Part shown: one piece after another, positions 39,718 through 47,066 of the stretch
How positions within the stretch are numbered: position 1 is the first letter of the stretch
Layout: every line of letters starts with the position of its first letter
Assembly: GCF_003999995.1 (NCBI RefSeq)
Contig: NZ_RJAD01000002.1
Span: 434,001-498,000 of the forward strand
Length of the DNA stretch: 64,000 nt
From: Microbacterium sulfonylureivorans
GTDB taxonomy: Bacteria; Actinomycetota; Actinomycetes; Actinomycetales; Microbacteriaceae
Direction of reading: 5' to 3'
Translations under genes and position numbers: made by a program
Notes under the pieces: model-generated
The model's database searches: none
What the model was told of the DNA's origin: nothing
The model's input: only the letters and a program-made list of their open reading frames with translations

Positions 39718-39932
39718 CAGGACGCCACCAGACAGCGCAGACAGCGACACACACGCTGCGGGAACGGGTACGTCGGGTAACGGTCGTAGAAGTCCCTCAG
39801 GAATGCGTCATGATCGCTCGGCGGGAGCCCGTCAAGTCCACGGTTGCGCTCGGTCATCAACACCGAACGACGATGCGCAGGAATGACAGCCTCAGCCAAC
39901 GGTTCAACGGTTCGTGTCTTCCACCTAGCCAT
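39717..39932 (-). CDS. 71-residue phage protein (MARWK family) with a terminal Cys pair
   Basis: The product begins MARWKTRTVEPLAEAVIP and ends FPQRVCRCLRCLVAS. It is start/stop-overlapped with both neighbours, so it lies in a tight phage operon. The MARWK start is repeated in the next protein. The function is unknown; a small structural or head-tail protein is possible. Confidence 0.6.
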   Translation of the reverse strand: MARWKTRTVEPLAEAVIPAHRRSVLMTERNRGLDGLPPSDHDAFLRDFYDRYPTYPFPQRVCRCLRCLVAS

Positions 39933-40306
39933 CAGCGCACCGCCCGCAACGGCCGATCCCACCGGGCCGCAGCACCAGCCTTGCCACGGGCCGTATTGAA
40001 CCGGTCCTGAGCCGCAACGTCTTCAGGCAAGTGCAAGTCAGCGACGAGGCGAACGAACGCGGCCTGCTGCTGACGCAACTCACCCACGGCCGGATGCAAC
40101 ACACGCTGACCCATCGAGCCGGTAATCATCGTCCCGTCCGCGTCGACCGCCGCCGCCAGCGCGTCGATGCGATCGAGAGTGCGGCACACCTCGAGAAGCA
40201 CCTCCGACTCCTTCGCGTCGAACTCCATATCCGCCGTCAGCGACAACCAAAACTTCGCGCCGCGCACGCCGAGTCCATCCGGGGCCTCTTCCTCGGTCTC
40301 ACTCAT
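39932..40306 (-). CDS. P27-type phage terminase small subunit
   Basis: The 124-residue product has the P27-like pattern DAKESEVLLEVCRTLDRIDALAAAV, GSMGQRVLHPAVGELRQQQAAFVRLVADLHLPE and a basic GKAGAAARW end. This recognises packaging DNA in phages with P27-type terminases. The ATG at 40306 is supported by the local sequence start MSETEEEAPDGLG. No large terminase subunit follows it here. That is unusual, since the two genes normally sit together. Confidence 0.7.
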   Translation of the reverse strand: MSETEEEAPDGLGVRGAKFWLSLTADMEFDAKESEVLLEVCRTLDRIDALAAAVDADGTMITGSMGQRVLHPAVGELRQQQAAFVRLVADLHLPEDVAAQDRFNTARGKAGAAARWDRPLRAVR

Positions 40307-40421
40307 CGAATCTGTCTCCAATCTGCATCCGAAAAAACGGGACCCTCGACCATGGATGTTTTCCAGACCTCCCCGACGGTATGGATGCGGGGAGTGATCG
40401 GGAGGCCCCGCGCACGGGGGG

Positions 40422-40616
40422 TCATGGTGTTGCTGACGGTCTCGGGTTGTACCGCGTGAGCTGTCCCTTGTCGTCGTACTCGTACTCGGGCAGTGGGTCG
40501 GTGTGCGGGTTGCCGTTGTTGTCACTCGGGTTGTCGTGGCGGGCTGCCGCGGATTTCTCTGCGATGCGTTGCGCGATGCTCTTGGTTGGGGTCAGGTTCA
40601 GGTCGCGGAGGGTCAT
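40422..40616 (-). CDS. 64-residue hypothetical phage protein
   Basis: The polar, probably disordered product begins MTLRDLNLTPTKSIAQRIAEK. AAAGGA lies nine bases upstream. It is encoded directly after the 212-residue gene. The roughly 115 bp between it and the terminase gene contain nothing that I recognise. Confidence 0.55.
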   Translation of the reverse strand: MTLRDLNLTPTKSIAQRIAEKSAAARHDNPSDNNGNPHTDPLPEYEYDDKGQLTRYNPRPSATP

Positions 40617-40618
40617 GG

Positions 40619-41257
40619 TCAGAGTCCTTTGAGTGCGTTGATGACGGTCTTGACGTGGACGGGGATGGCCTGCTCAGCGGAGGAGGCGATGCGGTGTGCG
40701 GGTGTCCATATGGTCGCGACATCGAGGAGGGCTTCGCCTTCCCAGGGCAGGTGGTCGGTGATCCATTCGCGGACCGCGACCGCTGATGTCAGTTCGCGTG
40801 CTGCGGCGTCGATCTCTTCGAGTGCTTTGTGCATCCGGGTACGGGCCTTGTCTTCGGTCTTGCGGAAGGGGGTGAGGTTGGCCTGCATCTTTGTGCGTTC
40901 CGCGGCGAGGTCGTTGAGGACGAGGGGGAGCGCTTCTCGGTAGGCGCCGATCTGGTCTTCGAGCAGCTTCTTCTTCGCGGTTAGCGCTTGGGCTGCGTCG
41001 GTGACTACGACGCCGGTTCCGGTTCGGCCTGACTCTGCGGTGGCTCGTCCGTCAGCGACGCGGGCTGCTTGGACGTGCGTCCCCCAGTTGGTGATGAGGT
41101 TGGTGAGGTCGCTTGAGGTGTGGCCGATCTTGCCGTTCAGTTCGTCGAGCTCTGCGAAGAGTCTTGCGAAGTCTTTGGTGAGCGCTTCGAGCGGCGGGCG
41201 GGCGGAGGGGCCGAATGCGCCACCGTCGGTGGGGTTGGGGTTCTTGGTGCGGAGCAT
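40619..41257 (-). CDS. 212-residue coiled-coil hypothetical protein
   Basis: The product starts MLRTKNPNPTDGGAFGPSARPP and is mostly helical with a coiled-coil centre (KKKLLEDQIGAYREALPLVLNDLAAERTKM region). GAAAGG seven bases before the ATG at 41257 supports this start over 41293. I do not recognise the family. It could be a scaffold-like or satellite-specific structural protein. Confidence 0.55.
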   Translation of the reverse strand: MLRTKNPNPTDGGAFGPSARPPLEALTKDFARLFAELDELNGKIGHTSSDLTNLITNWGTHVQAARVADGRATAESGRTGTGVVVTDAAQALTAKKKLLEDQIGAYREALPLVLNDLAAERTKMQANLTPFRKTEDKARTRMHKALEEIDAAARELTSAVAVREWITDHLPWEGEALLDVATIWTPAHRIASSAEQAIPVHVKTVINALKGL

Positions 41258-41289
41258 GGTTGTGCCTTTCGGTGTGCAGTTCGATGTGG

Positions 41290-41529
41290 TCATTTCTTCA
41301 GTCCACGGTGGAGTCGGATGGAGAGCGCGTCGTCTCTAGGTCGGATGGTCACGTCCCAGCCGTCAGCGACGAGGTGTGCGAGTGCGACCATTGCTGCGGG
41401 GCCGGCGAATGCGATGCGGTAGCGGTACTCGAGCGTGTCGTCGTCGTTGCTGACGAGCGACTCGGTGTGGCCGAATGCGCAGGCGATGCCCTGCTCTCTG
41501 AGTGCTCGGGTGGGACTCGGGTGGTTCAT
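41290..41529 (-). CDS. 79-residue hypothetical protein
   Basis: The product begins MNHPSPTRALREQGIACAFGH. The start is chosen because AAGGAG lies six bases upstream. An ATG at 41547 is also in frame. No known domain is seen. Confidence 0.5.
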   Translation of the reverse strand: MNHPSPTRALREQGIACAFGHTESLVSNDDDTLEYRYRIAFAGPAAMVALAHLVADGWDVTIRPRDDALSIRLHRGLKK

Positions 41530-41549
41530 TGCCGTCTCCTTGGTCATGG

Positions 41550-42182
41550 TCAGTCGACCTCGTAGGAGCCCTGCATGTACAGGGCGTCGCCGTTTGCGAG
41601 TGCCCCGGGGTACGTGTTTGACAGGTTCGTGGCTGTCATGATCGGCCCCGCCGAGTTGCCGAGGGTCGCGTAGATGATCGACCCGCCTGGGATACGGGCC
41701 TGTACCGGGTAGATGATTCCCGCGGCCCGCGTCCACACGCCGGTGCCGACATGCTTGTACGCCGAGTCCGCGGGCGTGACAGGGGTAGAGAACCCGAACG
41801 CTGCTGAGGCGCTTGTGGTGGAACCTGCTGTGAACCGGAGGGCGTAGTGCACGTGCCGGCCGTTCTGCTGGTACTTCCCCGAACGGGTGCCGTTACCCAA
41901 CGACAGGCCGGTGAGGGTCGGGGTCCACGACTTCCAGTCATGGAAGATCGCGTCCCAGTTCGTGCCGTCATGCAGGTACTCGGTGTCGACGGCGGTGTCG
42001 AACCAGCCGAGCCCTTCACGGGCATAGTCGTACGCGGTACGTTCCGCCGTCGACCCGATCAGTCGTGTACCGACCTTCCCGGCGTACGCGGCCACTTCGG
42101 TCATGTCGACAGCCGTGTCGGGGGGTGCCGCAGCGAGGTAGATCGGGGCACCGGTCGTTGGGTTGTTTGAGCTCGCCGTCAT
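41550..42182 (-). CDS. tail-fibre or receptor-binding-like structural protein
   Basis: The 210-residue product has YDYAREGLGWFDTAVDTEYLHDGTNWDAI, a tail-fibre-like repeat with a Trp-containing end, and then a Gly/Ser/Thr-rich beta domain (YALRFTAGSTTSASAAFGFSTPVTP). This is the architecture of small minor tail or baseplate receptor-binding proteins in Microbacterium-type siphophages. The family assignment is by motif only. Confidence 0.55.
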   Translation of the reverse strand: MTASSNNPTTGAPIYLAAAPPDTAVDMTEVAAYAGKVGTRLIGSTAERTAYDYAREGLGWFDTAVDTEYLHDGTNWDAIFHDWKSWTPTLTGLSLGNGTRSGKYQQNGRHVHYALRFTAGSTTSASAAFGFSTPVTPADSAYKHVGTGVWTRAAGIIYPVQARIPGGSIIYATLGNSAGPIMTATNLSNTYPGALANGDALYMQGSYEVD

Positions 42183-42184
42183 GG

Positions 42185-42448
42185 TCAGTCTCCTGTCCTG
42201 CGCCGTGTGGCGCTTCCGTAGTAGCGGCCTGCCCAGTACCCGCCTGTTGGGTGTGCGGCCTCGCCATAGGCCCTGCAGAGGTCGTAGAGGGGGCATTGCG
42301 CGCAGGTTTGCCGCATGTCCTCCTGTTCCTCGGGTGTGACGTCTTCCCGATCCCGGATGAACAGGTCGTCGCCCATACAGACAGGCTCGGTCTTGTCCAT
42401 CGCGGCGAGGAGCGCCGCGTATTCTTCGATGCCGCTGTTAGTCGCCAC
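42185..42448 (-). CDS. WhiB-like transcription regulator
   Basis: The 87-residue protein has the four cysteines of the WhiB Fe-S cluster in C24, C49, C52 and C58 (TCAQCPLYDLCRAYG), and PTGGYWAGRYYG, the WhiB glycine turn. WhiB proteins bind [4Fe-4S] clusters and interact with the principal sigma factor. The GTG start is supported by GGGAGG seven bases upstream. It overlaps the 56-residue gene by 11 bp. Phage-borne WhiB proteins are known from mycobacteriophages. Confidence 0.85.
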   Translation of the reverse strand: MATNSGIEEYAALLAAMDKTEPVCMGDDLFIRDREDVTPEEQEDMRQTCAQCPLYDLCRAYGEAAHPTGGYWAGRYYGSATRRRTGD

Positions 42449-42608
42449 TGAGTGCCTCCCGGTCTGCGGGAGTGAGCGTCGGGAAGACGTCGCAGTGGGT
42501 CTCGTGGAGAACCTGTTCGACCGGCACGTCCGTTCCCGGCCGGCGGACGACACGAATCCACGGGTCGCAGCCTCGGCAGGTTGCCGTCCACACGCGTGCG
42601 ATGCTCAT
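42438..42608 (-). CDS. 56-residue CxxC protein
   Basis: The product begins MSIARVWTATCRGCDPWIRV and has one further Cys (HETHCDVF). It overlaps the end of the ATPase gene by four bases and the WhiB gene by 11 bp, so it is a coupled cistron. It might be a small zinc protein; the function is unknown. Confidence 0.6.
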   Translation of the reverse strand: MSIARVWTATCRGCDPWIRVVRRPGTDVPVEQVLHETHCDVFPTLTPADREALSGD

Positions 42609-43645
42609 GCGTCCACCCCCGCAAGTTCAGGGGGTGTGAGTTGTGTGAGTTTGTGAGTTTCGGAGTCGTCGAACTCGGGGAAACTCACACTTCTCACACT
42701 TCTAACGGGGGCATAGAGGCCACGGGCGAGCTTCGTGATCCTCCCGGATTCGAGAGCACGCCGCAGGTACTCATCGATGCCGGGGACGCCCTGCATGAGC
42801 GTCTTCACATCGCTGGGTTTGATGCCCTCGGGGAACCTACCCACAGTCGCGATGACATCTGCCATGCGATCGCCAACGCCGGCCGTGCTCCGAGCGTTCT
42901 GGGCGGCCTGAGCGGCGTCCTCGAGATCCTGCCCGTCGAGGTGCCATGCGCCCGTCTCTGTCATCAGGAGGCTGTATTCACCCTCTGCGGCGTCACGTGA
43001 TGTGACGAACAGCGTTGCGCGGTCGTCGTTCCGTTCACGCCTCAGGACGAGGACGGTATCCGCGGCACCCGCGATGCCCTGTGTGCCGCTCACGGCGTCC
43101 AGGAAGTCCTCTCCGCCGCCCTTGCGGGTGTGGTGCACGATGATGAGGCTGGATCCGGGGACGGCGTCACACGTTGCTTTCAGGGCAGACAGCACCCGGT
43201 AGTCATGCCCGTACTGGGAGGCGTTCCCAGCCGGCGGCATGACCTTGCCGAGCGTGTCGAGAATCACGACAGGATCAGAGCTCGAGTGCTTCGTCATGAA
43301 ATCGGTGATCGTCTCGATGACAACACCTGCGGGGATCTCGACGCGGAACTCGAGCAGCGGCGACACCTCGGCCGGGTTGAGTCGCACAAGACGGTCCTGC
43401 AACCGACGCGGGCCGTCTTCTAGGGCAAGGTACAGCACCGGACGAGGTGCCCCGACAGGGAGCGCGCCGAAAGCGTCGCCACCGCACGACAGCGCGACGC
43501 CCAGCCCGAGCACCATCCACGACTTGCCTATTTTCGGCGCGGCGACCAGCAGAGTCATCCCCTCAGGGATCACCCCTGGCACGACGTAGCGGATCGGGGG
43601 GAATGCCTGTGCCATCAGCCACTCAGCAGTAAGGGCGTCGCTCAT
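42605..43645 (-). CDS. RecA-like AAA ATPase (RepA/DnaB-type helicase)
   Basis: The 346-residue product has Walker A LVAAPKIGKSW (Lys41), Walker B VVILDTLGK and the VHHTRKGGG loop of the RepA/RecA-type hexameric ATPases often encoded by phages and plasmids. A C-terminal winged-helix-like stretch (GIKPSDVKTLMQGVPGIDEYLRRALESGRITKLARGLYAP) could bind DNA. It likely drives element replication. It begins inside the previous gene's stop (ATGA). Confidence 0.85.
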   Translation of the reverse strand: MSDALTAEWLMAQAFPPIRYVVPGVIPEGMTLLVAAPKIGKSWMVLGLGVALSCGGDAFGALPVGAPRPVLYLALEDGPRRLQDRLVRLNPAEVSPLLEFRVEIPAGVVIETITDFMTKHSSSDPVVILDTLGKVMPPAGNASQYGHDYRVLSALKATCDAVPGSSLIIVHHTRKGGGEDFLDAVSGTQGIAGAADTVLVLRRERNDDRATLFVTSRDAAEGEYSLLMTETGAWHLDGQDLEDAAQAAQNARSTAGVGDRMADVIATVGRFPEGIKPSDVKTLMQGVPGIDEYLRRALESGRITKLARGLYAPVRSVRSVSFPEFDDSETHKLTQLTPPELAGVDA

Positions 43646-43977
43646 GCTGCATCCGCCTTCCGTGCCTGCACCACGGAGAAGTGCTTCAGCCAACGGTCGC
43701 GCTCCGCAACAACCTCGGCAGGGTTGTTCGCGACGAAATACCAGTGATCGGCTTCACGCTCGAGGCGGTCCACCGTCGACTGCATCCGGACCTGTCCCTG
43801 CCGGAACCCGTCGTTCCAGACGAGCGGCCAAGGCCACGGCAGTTGGTGAGGCTGAAGATCACCGTTGAGCAGCGCCACACACGCGGTCAGAAGTCCGGTA
43901 GCCTGGAGGGGAACACGCTCACCAGCAATGTTCTCGAGCCCCGGCCCGCCAGCCGGGGTTTCGTTATTTCTGCTCAA
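43642..43977 (-). CDS. 111-residue hypothetical protein of the replication cluster
   Basis: The TTG at 43977 is the best start, because AGGAGG lies seven bases upstream. It gives a product beginning LSRNNETPAGGPGLEN (Met by initiation). It contains TACVALLNGDLQPHQLPWPWPLVWNDGF and a helical end DHWYFVANNPAEVVAERDRWLKHFSVVQ. I do not recognise it. It is coupled to the ATPase gene. Confidence 0.6.
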   Translation of the reverse strand: MSRNNETPAGGPGLENIAGERVPLQATGLLTACVALLNGDLQPHQLPWPWPLVWNDGFRQGQVRMQSTVDRLEREADHWYFVANNPAEVVAERDRWLKHFSVVQARKADAA

Positions 43978-44024
43978 ACTCGGGCCTCCTGTGTTCAGTT
44001 TTCGTACTGCGCGGCCGGCCAATA

Positions 44025-44216
44025 TCAGCGGCCCGAAGTCAGCGGTCGACCGAGCGCTTCCAGGCTGGTCATGTCGACCCGAATCAGGCGCGGCCCAAAT
44101 CGCTGAGCCTCGATCAATCCCGCGGCCACCCACCTCCGGATCGTCTTGTCACTGACCTGTGCAGTGTCCGCTGCTTGCTGGATCGTGCCCCACGCGTTTT
44201 TGGCAGTCGCCTCCAT
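44025..44216 (-). CDS. excisionase-like winged-helix protein
   Basis: The 63-residue product has a MerR/Xis-type HTH: GTIQQAADTAQVSDKTIRRWVAAGLIEAQRFG and RLIRVDMTSLEALGRPL. AAGGGGG eight bases before the ATG is a good ribosome binding site. Position and size suit a recombination directionality factor or small regulator. Confidence 0.75.
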   Translation of the reverse strand: MEATAKNAWGTIQQAADTAQVSDKTIRRWVAAGLIEAQRFGPRLIRVDMTSLEALGRPLTSGR

Positions 44217-44531
44217 CGCTTACCCCCTTTTTGGAAAGTCGCTATTGCCTTCCTGATCAGTATGGTGTATGGGCCCAAACGGATGTCCAACTAGGGGTAG
44301 ATATGGCTAGTAGTTACTCGCAGTGTTTATCTCGCTGATCAGGGCTTTTAGGTCGCCGCGCTGATGGGTGCACTGTCTAACTCGCTACCCATAAGGGGAG
44401 ATCACGGAGCATCCCGGAGCGACCCGGAGGAACCCTATAGACGTCTACGTGTGCTTGACTTAGACGAGTTTGGGACTAATCTGGGGAAACTTTGCACCCC
44501 GGGCGTGTCGGACGGTGTCGTCGGCTGAATT
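44217..44531. promoter_or_regulatory. regulatory intergenic region of the element
   Basis: This is the largest gene-free stretch of the element (377 bp with the hairpin). It holds two CTGATCAG palindromes (44253-44260 and 44335-44342) and several CTCGC repeats (near 44317, 44331 and 44389). Around 44455 a TTGACT-N16-TAATCT pair reads on the plus strand and points into the hairpin at 44532. The minus-strand promoter of the replication operon is probably here, but I could not fix it. Confidence 0.5.
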
Positions 44532-44576
44532 GCATGAGCCCTCCACCCCGTCAGGAACGGGTTGAAGGGCTCATGC
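44532..44576 (-). terminator. hairpin after the repressor-like gene
   Basis: 19-base arms (44532-44550 and 44558-44576) pair with two mismatches around a seven-base loop. It lies 18 bases beyond the stop of the minus-strand HTH gene. Confidence 0.65.
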
Positions 44577-44593
44577 GCGCAGGGGCGGCGGGG

Positions 44594-44893
44594 TCAGACG
44601 GTCACGTCCTCGGGCTTCCACGCGGCGTAAAACACTCCGGGCAGATGCGTGACCAGGAAGACGTTCTCGAGGTTGGCGAGGTCGTACACGGTCCACGCTG
44701 ACCACAGGTTGAGCCGCGACGACATAGCGGCCGTGGACATGCCAAGGCGAGCGGCGGTTTCGCGAACCGTCCATCCCCGGTCGGCCATCAGAACCCGCAC
44801 CTCGTCGGAGAGCGCGAGGTTGCCGGCTGCTGAGACTTTGACTCGGCGGGACGTATCAAGTTCAGGTCGCTGGGTATCTTGTGGCTTGGACAT
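44594..44893 (-). CDS. HTH regulator, immunity repressor candidate
   Basis: The 99-residue product has an HTH in VRVLMADRGWTVRETAARLGMSTAAMSSRLNLWSAW. It sits beside the integrase like the repressor of many integrated elements. The start is uncertain. The ATG at 44893 has GAAGGG upstream. An ATG at 44980 overlaps the integrase stop as ATGA and would add 29 residues. Confidence 0.6.
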   Translation of the reverse strand: MSKPQDTQRPELDTSRRVKVSAAGNLALSDEVRVLMADRGWTVRETAARLGMSTAAMSSRLNLWSAWTVYDLANLENVFLVTHLPGVFYAAWKPEDVTV

Positions 44894-44976
44894 CGTTGCT
44901 TGGCCCTTCGGTGTCTGGCCCTCGTCGTGTTCACGCACGGCGGGGGCACTGATTAGGTGTACGAAATCCGTACGCC

Positions 44977-46125
44977 TCATGCGAGGTCGCTCATGCGCCT
45001 CGCAAGCTCTTCATCCCGCCCAGCGGTGTGCTGGTATCGCATCGCAGCCGCCACGGTCGAGTGACCAAGGCGGGTCTGCAACTCCTTCAACGTGGCACCC
45101 GCCAAAGCCGCACGCGTCGCCCCGTAATGGCGTAGGGCGTGCCACGGCATGTCCGGGCGCTTAGCAGCCTTCCTAGCGCGATCCCAGTGCTTATAGAAGG
45201 ACGTCTGCGAAAGGTGAGTGACACCGTCCGCAGCGGGGAACAGCAGAGAATCGGGGAATCTACTGACGTACTCAGTGAGGTGCGTCGCCACGATGTCAGT
45301 CACGTGCGGGGGAAGGACGATCGTGCGCACACCCGCCTCACTCTTCGTCTCCCCGAGAACAAAGCCCTGCCCGGTCACGTGCGTCACTGCCCGCGCCACG
45401 TTGACCATGTAGACGTCGCCCGCTCGCTCGAGATCCTTCACCCGCAGCTCGGTGAGCTCGCCGTAGCGAACCCCAGCCCATGCCGCCAGGATGACAGCCG
45501 CCCGATACCGGGGCGTGATGTTGTCCAGGATCGCCTGTAGCTCGGATGCCGTGGGCGGAACAACTTTCTTGCCAGTGGACGCGGACGCGGCTCCGCGTAT
45601 CTGGCACGGGTTCACCTTCAGCCGGCCATCGGCCACGGCCGTGGTCAGGATCGACTTGAGGAGTTCGTATGCTCGTGCCGCTTGCGTCTTCGTGCCAGCG
45701 GCCAACAAAGCGGAGTACCAGCCGCGCACGCCTTCCGTGGTGATCGCAGTGAGGCGAGACTCAGCGAAGGGCTTCAGCGGGCCCGCGACCAGACGACGGT
45801 ACTCCGAAGCCGTGCGAGGTCGCAGGTGGTCGCCGTGACGATTGGTCCGGGTTGCGATCCACTGCTCTGCGTACTCAGCGAATAGCATCCCGCGGCCGCG
45901 CTGCGCGCTCTCGGCCTTGGCTGTGTCCATCTCGGACCAAGTGCCCTGAAGGATGCGTCCCTGCTGGATCGCCAACCAGCCGCGGGCATCCGTCATCGTG
46001 TCGAACGTCTGCGGGGCGTTGTGCCGCTCTCCGTCCGGTCCGACGTACGACGCCTGATGGCGGCCCGATTCGCGCTTGCGGATCGCCCCGAAGCTCTCAC
46101 GGCGCTTGCGCTTCGTACCGACCAC
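44977..46125 (-). CDS. int: tyrosine-type site-specific integrase
   Basis: The 382-residue product has an N-terminal arm-binding domain, a core-binding SAM-like domain, and a catalytic domain with Arg220 (AGVRYGEL), Lys261 (ETKSEAGVR), His329 and Arg332 (PWHALRHYG), His355 (LGHS) and the nucleophile Tyr364 (MRYQHT). All six residues are present, so it should be active. The GTG at 46125 has AAAGGAG upstream. It lies 165 bp from the attR core, as expected for an integrase that targets the tRNA-Val 3' end. Confidence 0.92.
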   Translation of the reverse strand: MVGTKRKRRESFGAIRKRESGRHQASYVGPDGERHNAPQTFDTMTDARGWLAIQQGRILQGTWSEMDTAKAESAQRGRGMLFAEYAEQWIATRTNRHGDHLRPRTASEYRRLVAGPLKPFAESRLTAITTEGVRGWYSALLAAGTKTQAARAYELLKSILTTAVADGRLKVNPCQIRGAASASTGKKVVPPTASELQAILDNITPRYRAAVILAAWAGVRYGELTELRVKDLERAGDVYMVNVARAVTHVTGQGFVLGETKSEAGVRTIVLPPHVTDIVATHLTEYVSRFPDSLLFPAADGVTHLSQTSFYKHWDRARKAAKRPDMPWHALRHYGATRAALAGATLKELQTRLGHSTVAAAMRYQHTAGRDEELARRMSDLA

Positions 46126-46137
46126 TGGGTCTCCTTT

Positions 46138-46155
46138 GGGCAATACCGGGCAATA
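46138..46155 (+). repeat. paired GGGCAATA repeats near attR
   Basis: Copies at 46138-46145 and 46148-46155 repeat those at 35435 and 35446 in the same orientation, which supports a shared integrase arm-site role. Confidence 0.55.
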
Positions 46156-46289
46156 TCTCGTGTCTCGACGTGTCCACTTGCGGGTTTCAGTGACCTTAAC
46201 ACGGACGATCAAGGATGCGCTAGAACGCAGGCGAAACTGCGGCATTTGCCCGGGATTCCGGGGGAGTGGCCCAGTGACGCAAATACAGT

Positions 46290-46311
46290 TTCGATCCCAG
46301 TATCGCCCACC
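46290..46311 (+). other. attR core of the integrated element
   Basis: This is an exact direct repeat of 35366-35387. It retains only the T-arm-to-acceptor end of the tRNA, so no second tRNA gene exists here. Confidence 0.85.
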
Positions 46312-46319
46312 GAAGAAAA

Positions 46320-46340
46320 CCCCCGCTTGACGGGGGTTTT
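46320..46340 (+). terminator. former chromosomal terminator of tRNA-Val
   Basis: A 6-bp stem (cccccg/cggggg) with a five-base loop and a TTTT run. It lies directly after attR. Before integration it would have followed the tRNA. Confidence 0.8.
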
Positions 46341-46531
46341 CGCGTATCCACCGCGTTCACGGGCGCTTCGCGTGGGACCGGTGTGCAACGGGTCGAGCGA
46401 TGCCCGCGCTGATCCGAGCGAGCGACGTCCGCCGCAACGCAGACACCCGGCGATCGCGCCCGTCGGGACACGGAGATGGTGCGTCGCCGGGCTCCGGGTC
46501 GAACCTGAGCGCGGAGCGAGTCCGGCACCGC

Positions 46532-46885
46532 TCAGGAGAGCCGGGGGTCGTCGGCAGGCCGACCCGCGCTGTGGCTGCTCAGCCCGTCCATGACCACGGA
46601 GTCGAACCCGTCCCGGAACGCGCCCCACACGACCGCGGGAAGATCCGGCTGCAGGCGGAAGTAGGCGTTCTGCAGCTCACCCACGCACGCACTGGAGTCC
46701 TTCCTGGCGGCGTCGGCCCCCGCCTGGTAGGCCCGCACGGCGTCTTCGCGGCAGCACGTGCCGGAGTGAAGTCGAAGGTCGACGCTTGCAGTGCCGGCCG
46801 TGATCGCCGTCGCCGCGGGCACCGAGAGCGGTGCGAGCGAGACCGGGACGCCCGGCGAGCACCGGTCTGATCCGTCGGGAATCAT
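46532..46885 (-). CDS. hypothetical protein, possibly an exported remnant
   Basis: The roughly 117-residue product begins MIPDGSDRCSPGVPVSLAPL and has a Cys pair (GTCCREDAVRAYQAG). The start at 46885 is six bases after TAGGAT, a leaderless arrangement. Codon use is plausible, but I recognise no family. Positions 46341-46531 hold nothing that I can assign. Confidence 0.4.
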   Translation of the reverse strand: MIPDGSDRCSPGVPVSLAPLSVPAATAITAGTASVDLRLHSGTCCREDAVRAYQAGADAARKDSSACVGELQNAYFRLQPDLPAVVWGAFRDGFDSVVMDGLSSHSAGRPADDPRLS

Positions 46886-47066
46886 GCGCATATCCTATAG
46901 GGTGCGTCGTGAATCATGGTATGTCGTCCGTCGTGGATCGCTTCAGGGGCGCCAGGGTCCCGGCGCAGCGTCGACCGTCGCAATGACGCCACCCGGGACC
47001 GACCGTCCATCGATGCAGAGCGGCCCAGCCCGGGCGAGCCGCACGAGCCCGGGCGGGGCCGGCCCG

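Noticed and set aside
46290-46311. A second tRNA-Val gene at attR
   Set aside because: Only the 3' end is present, with no anticodon or D arm.
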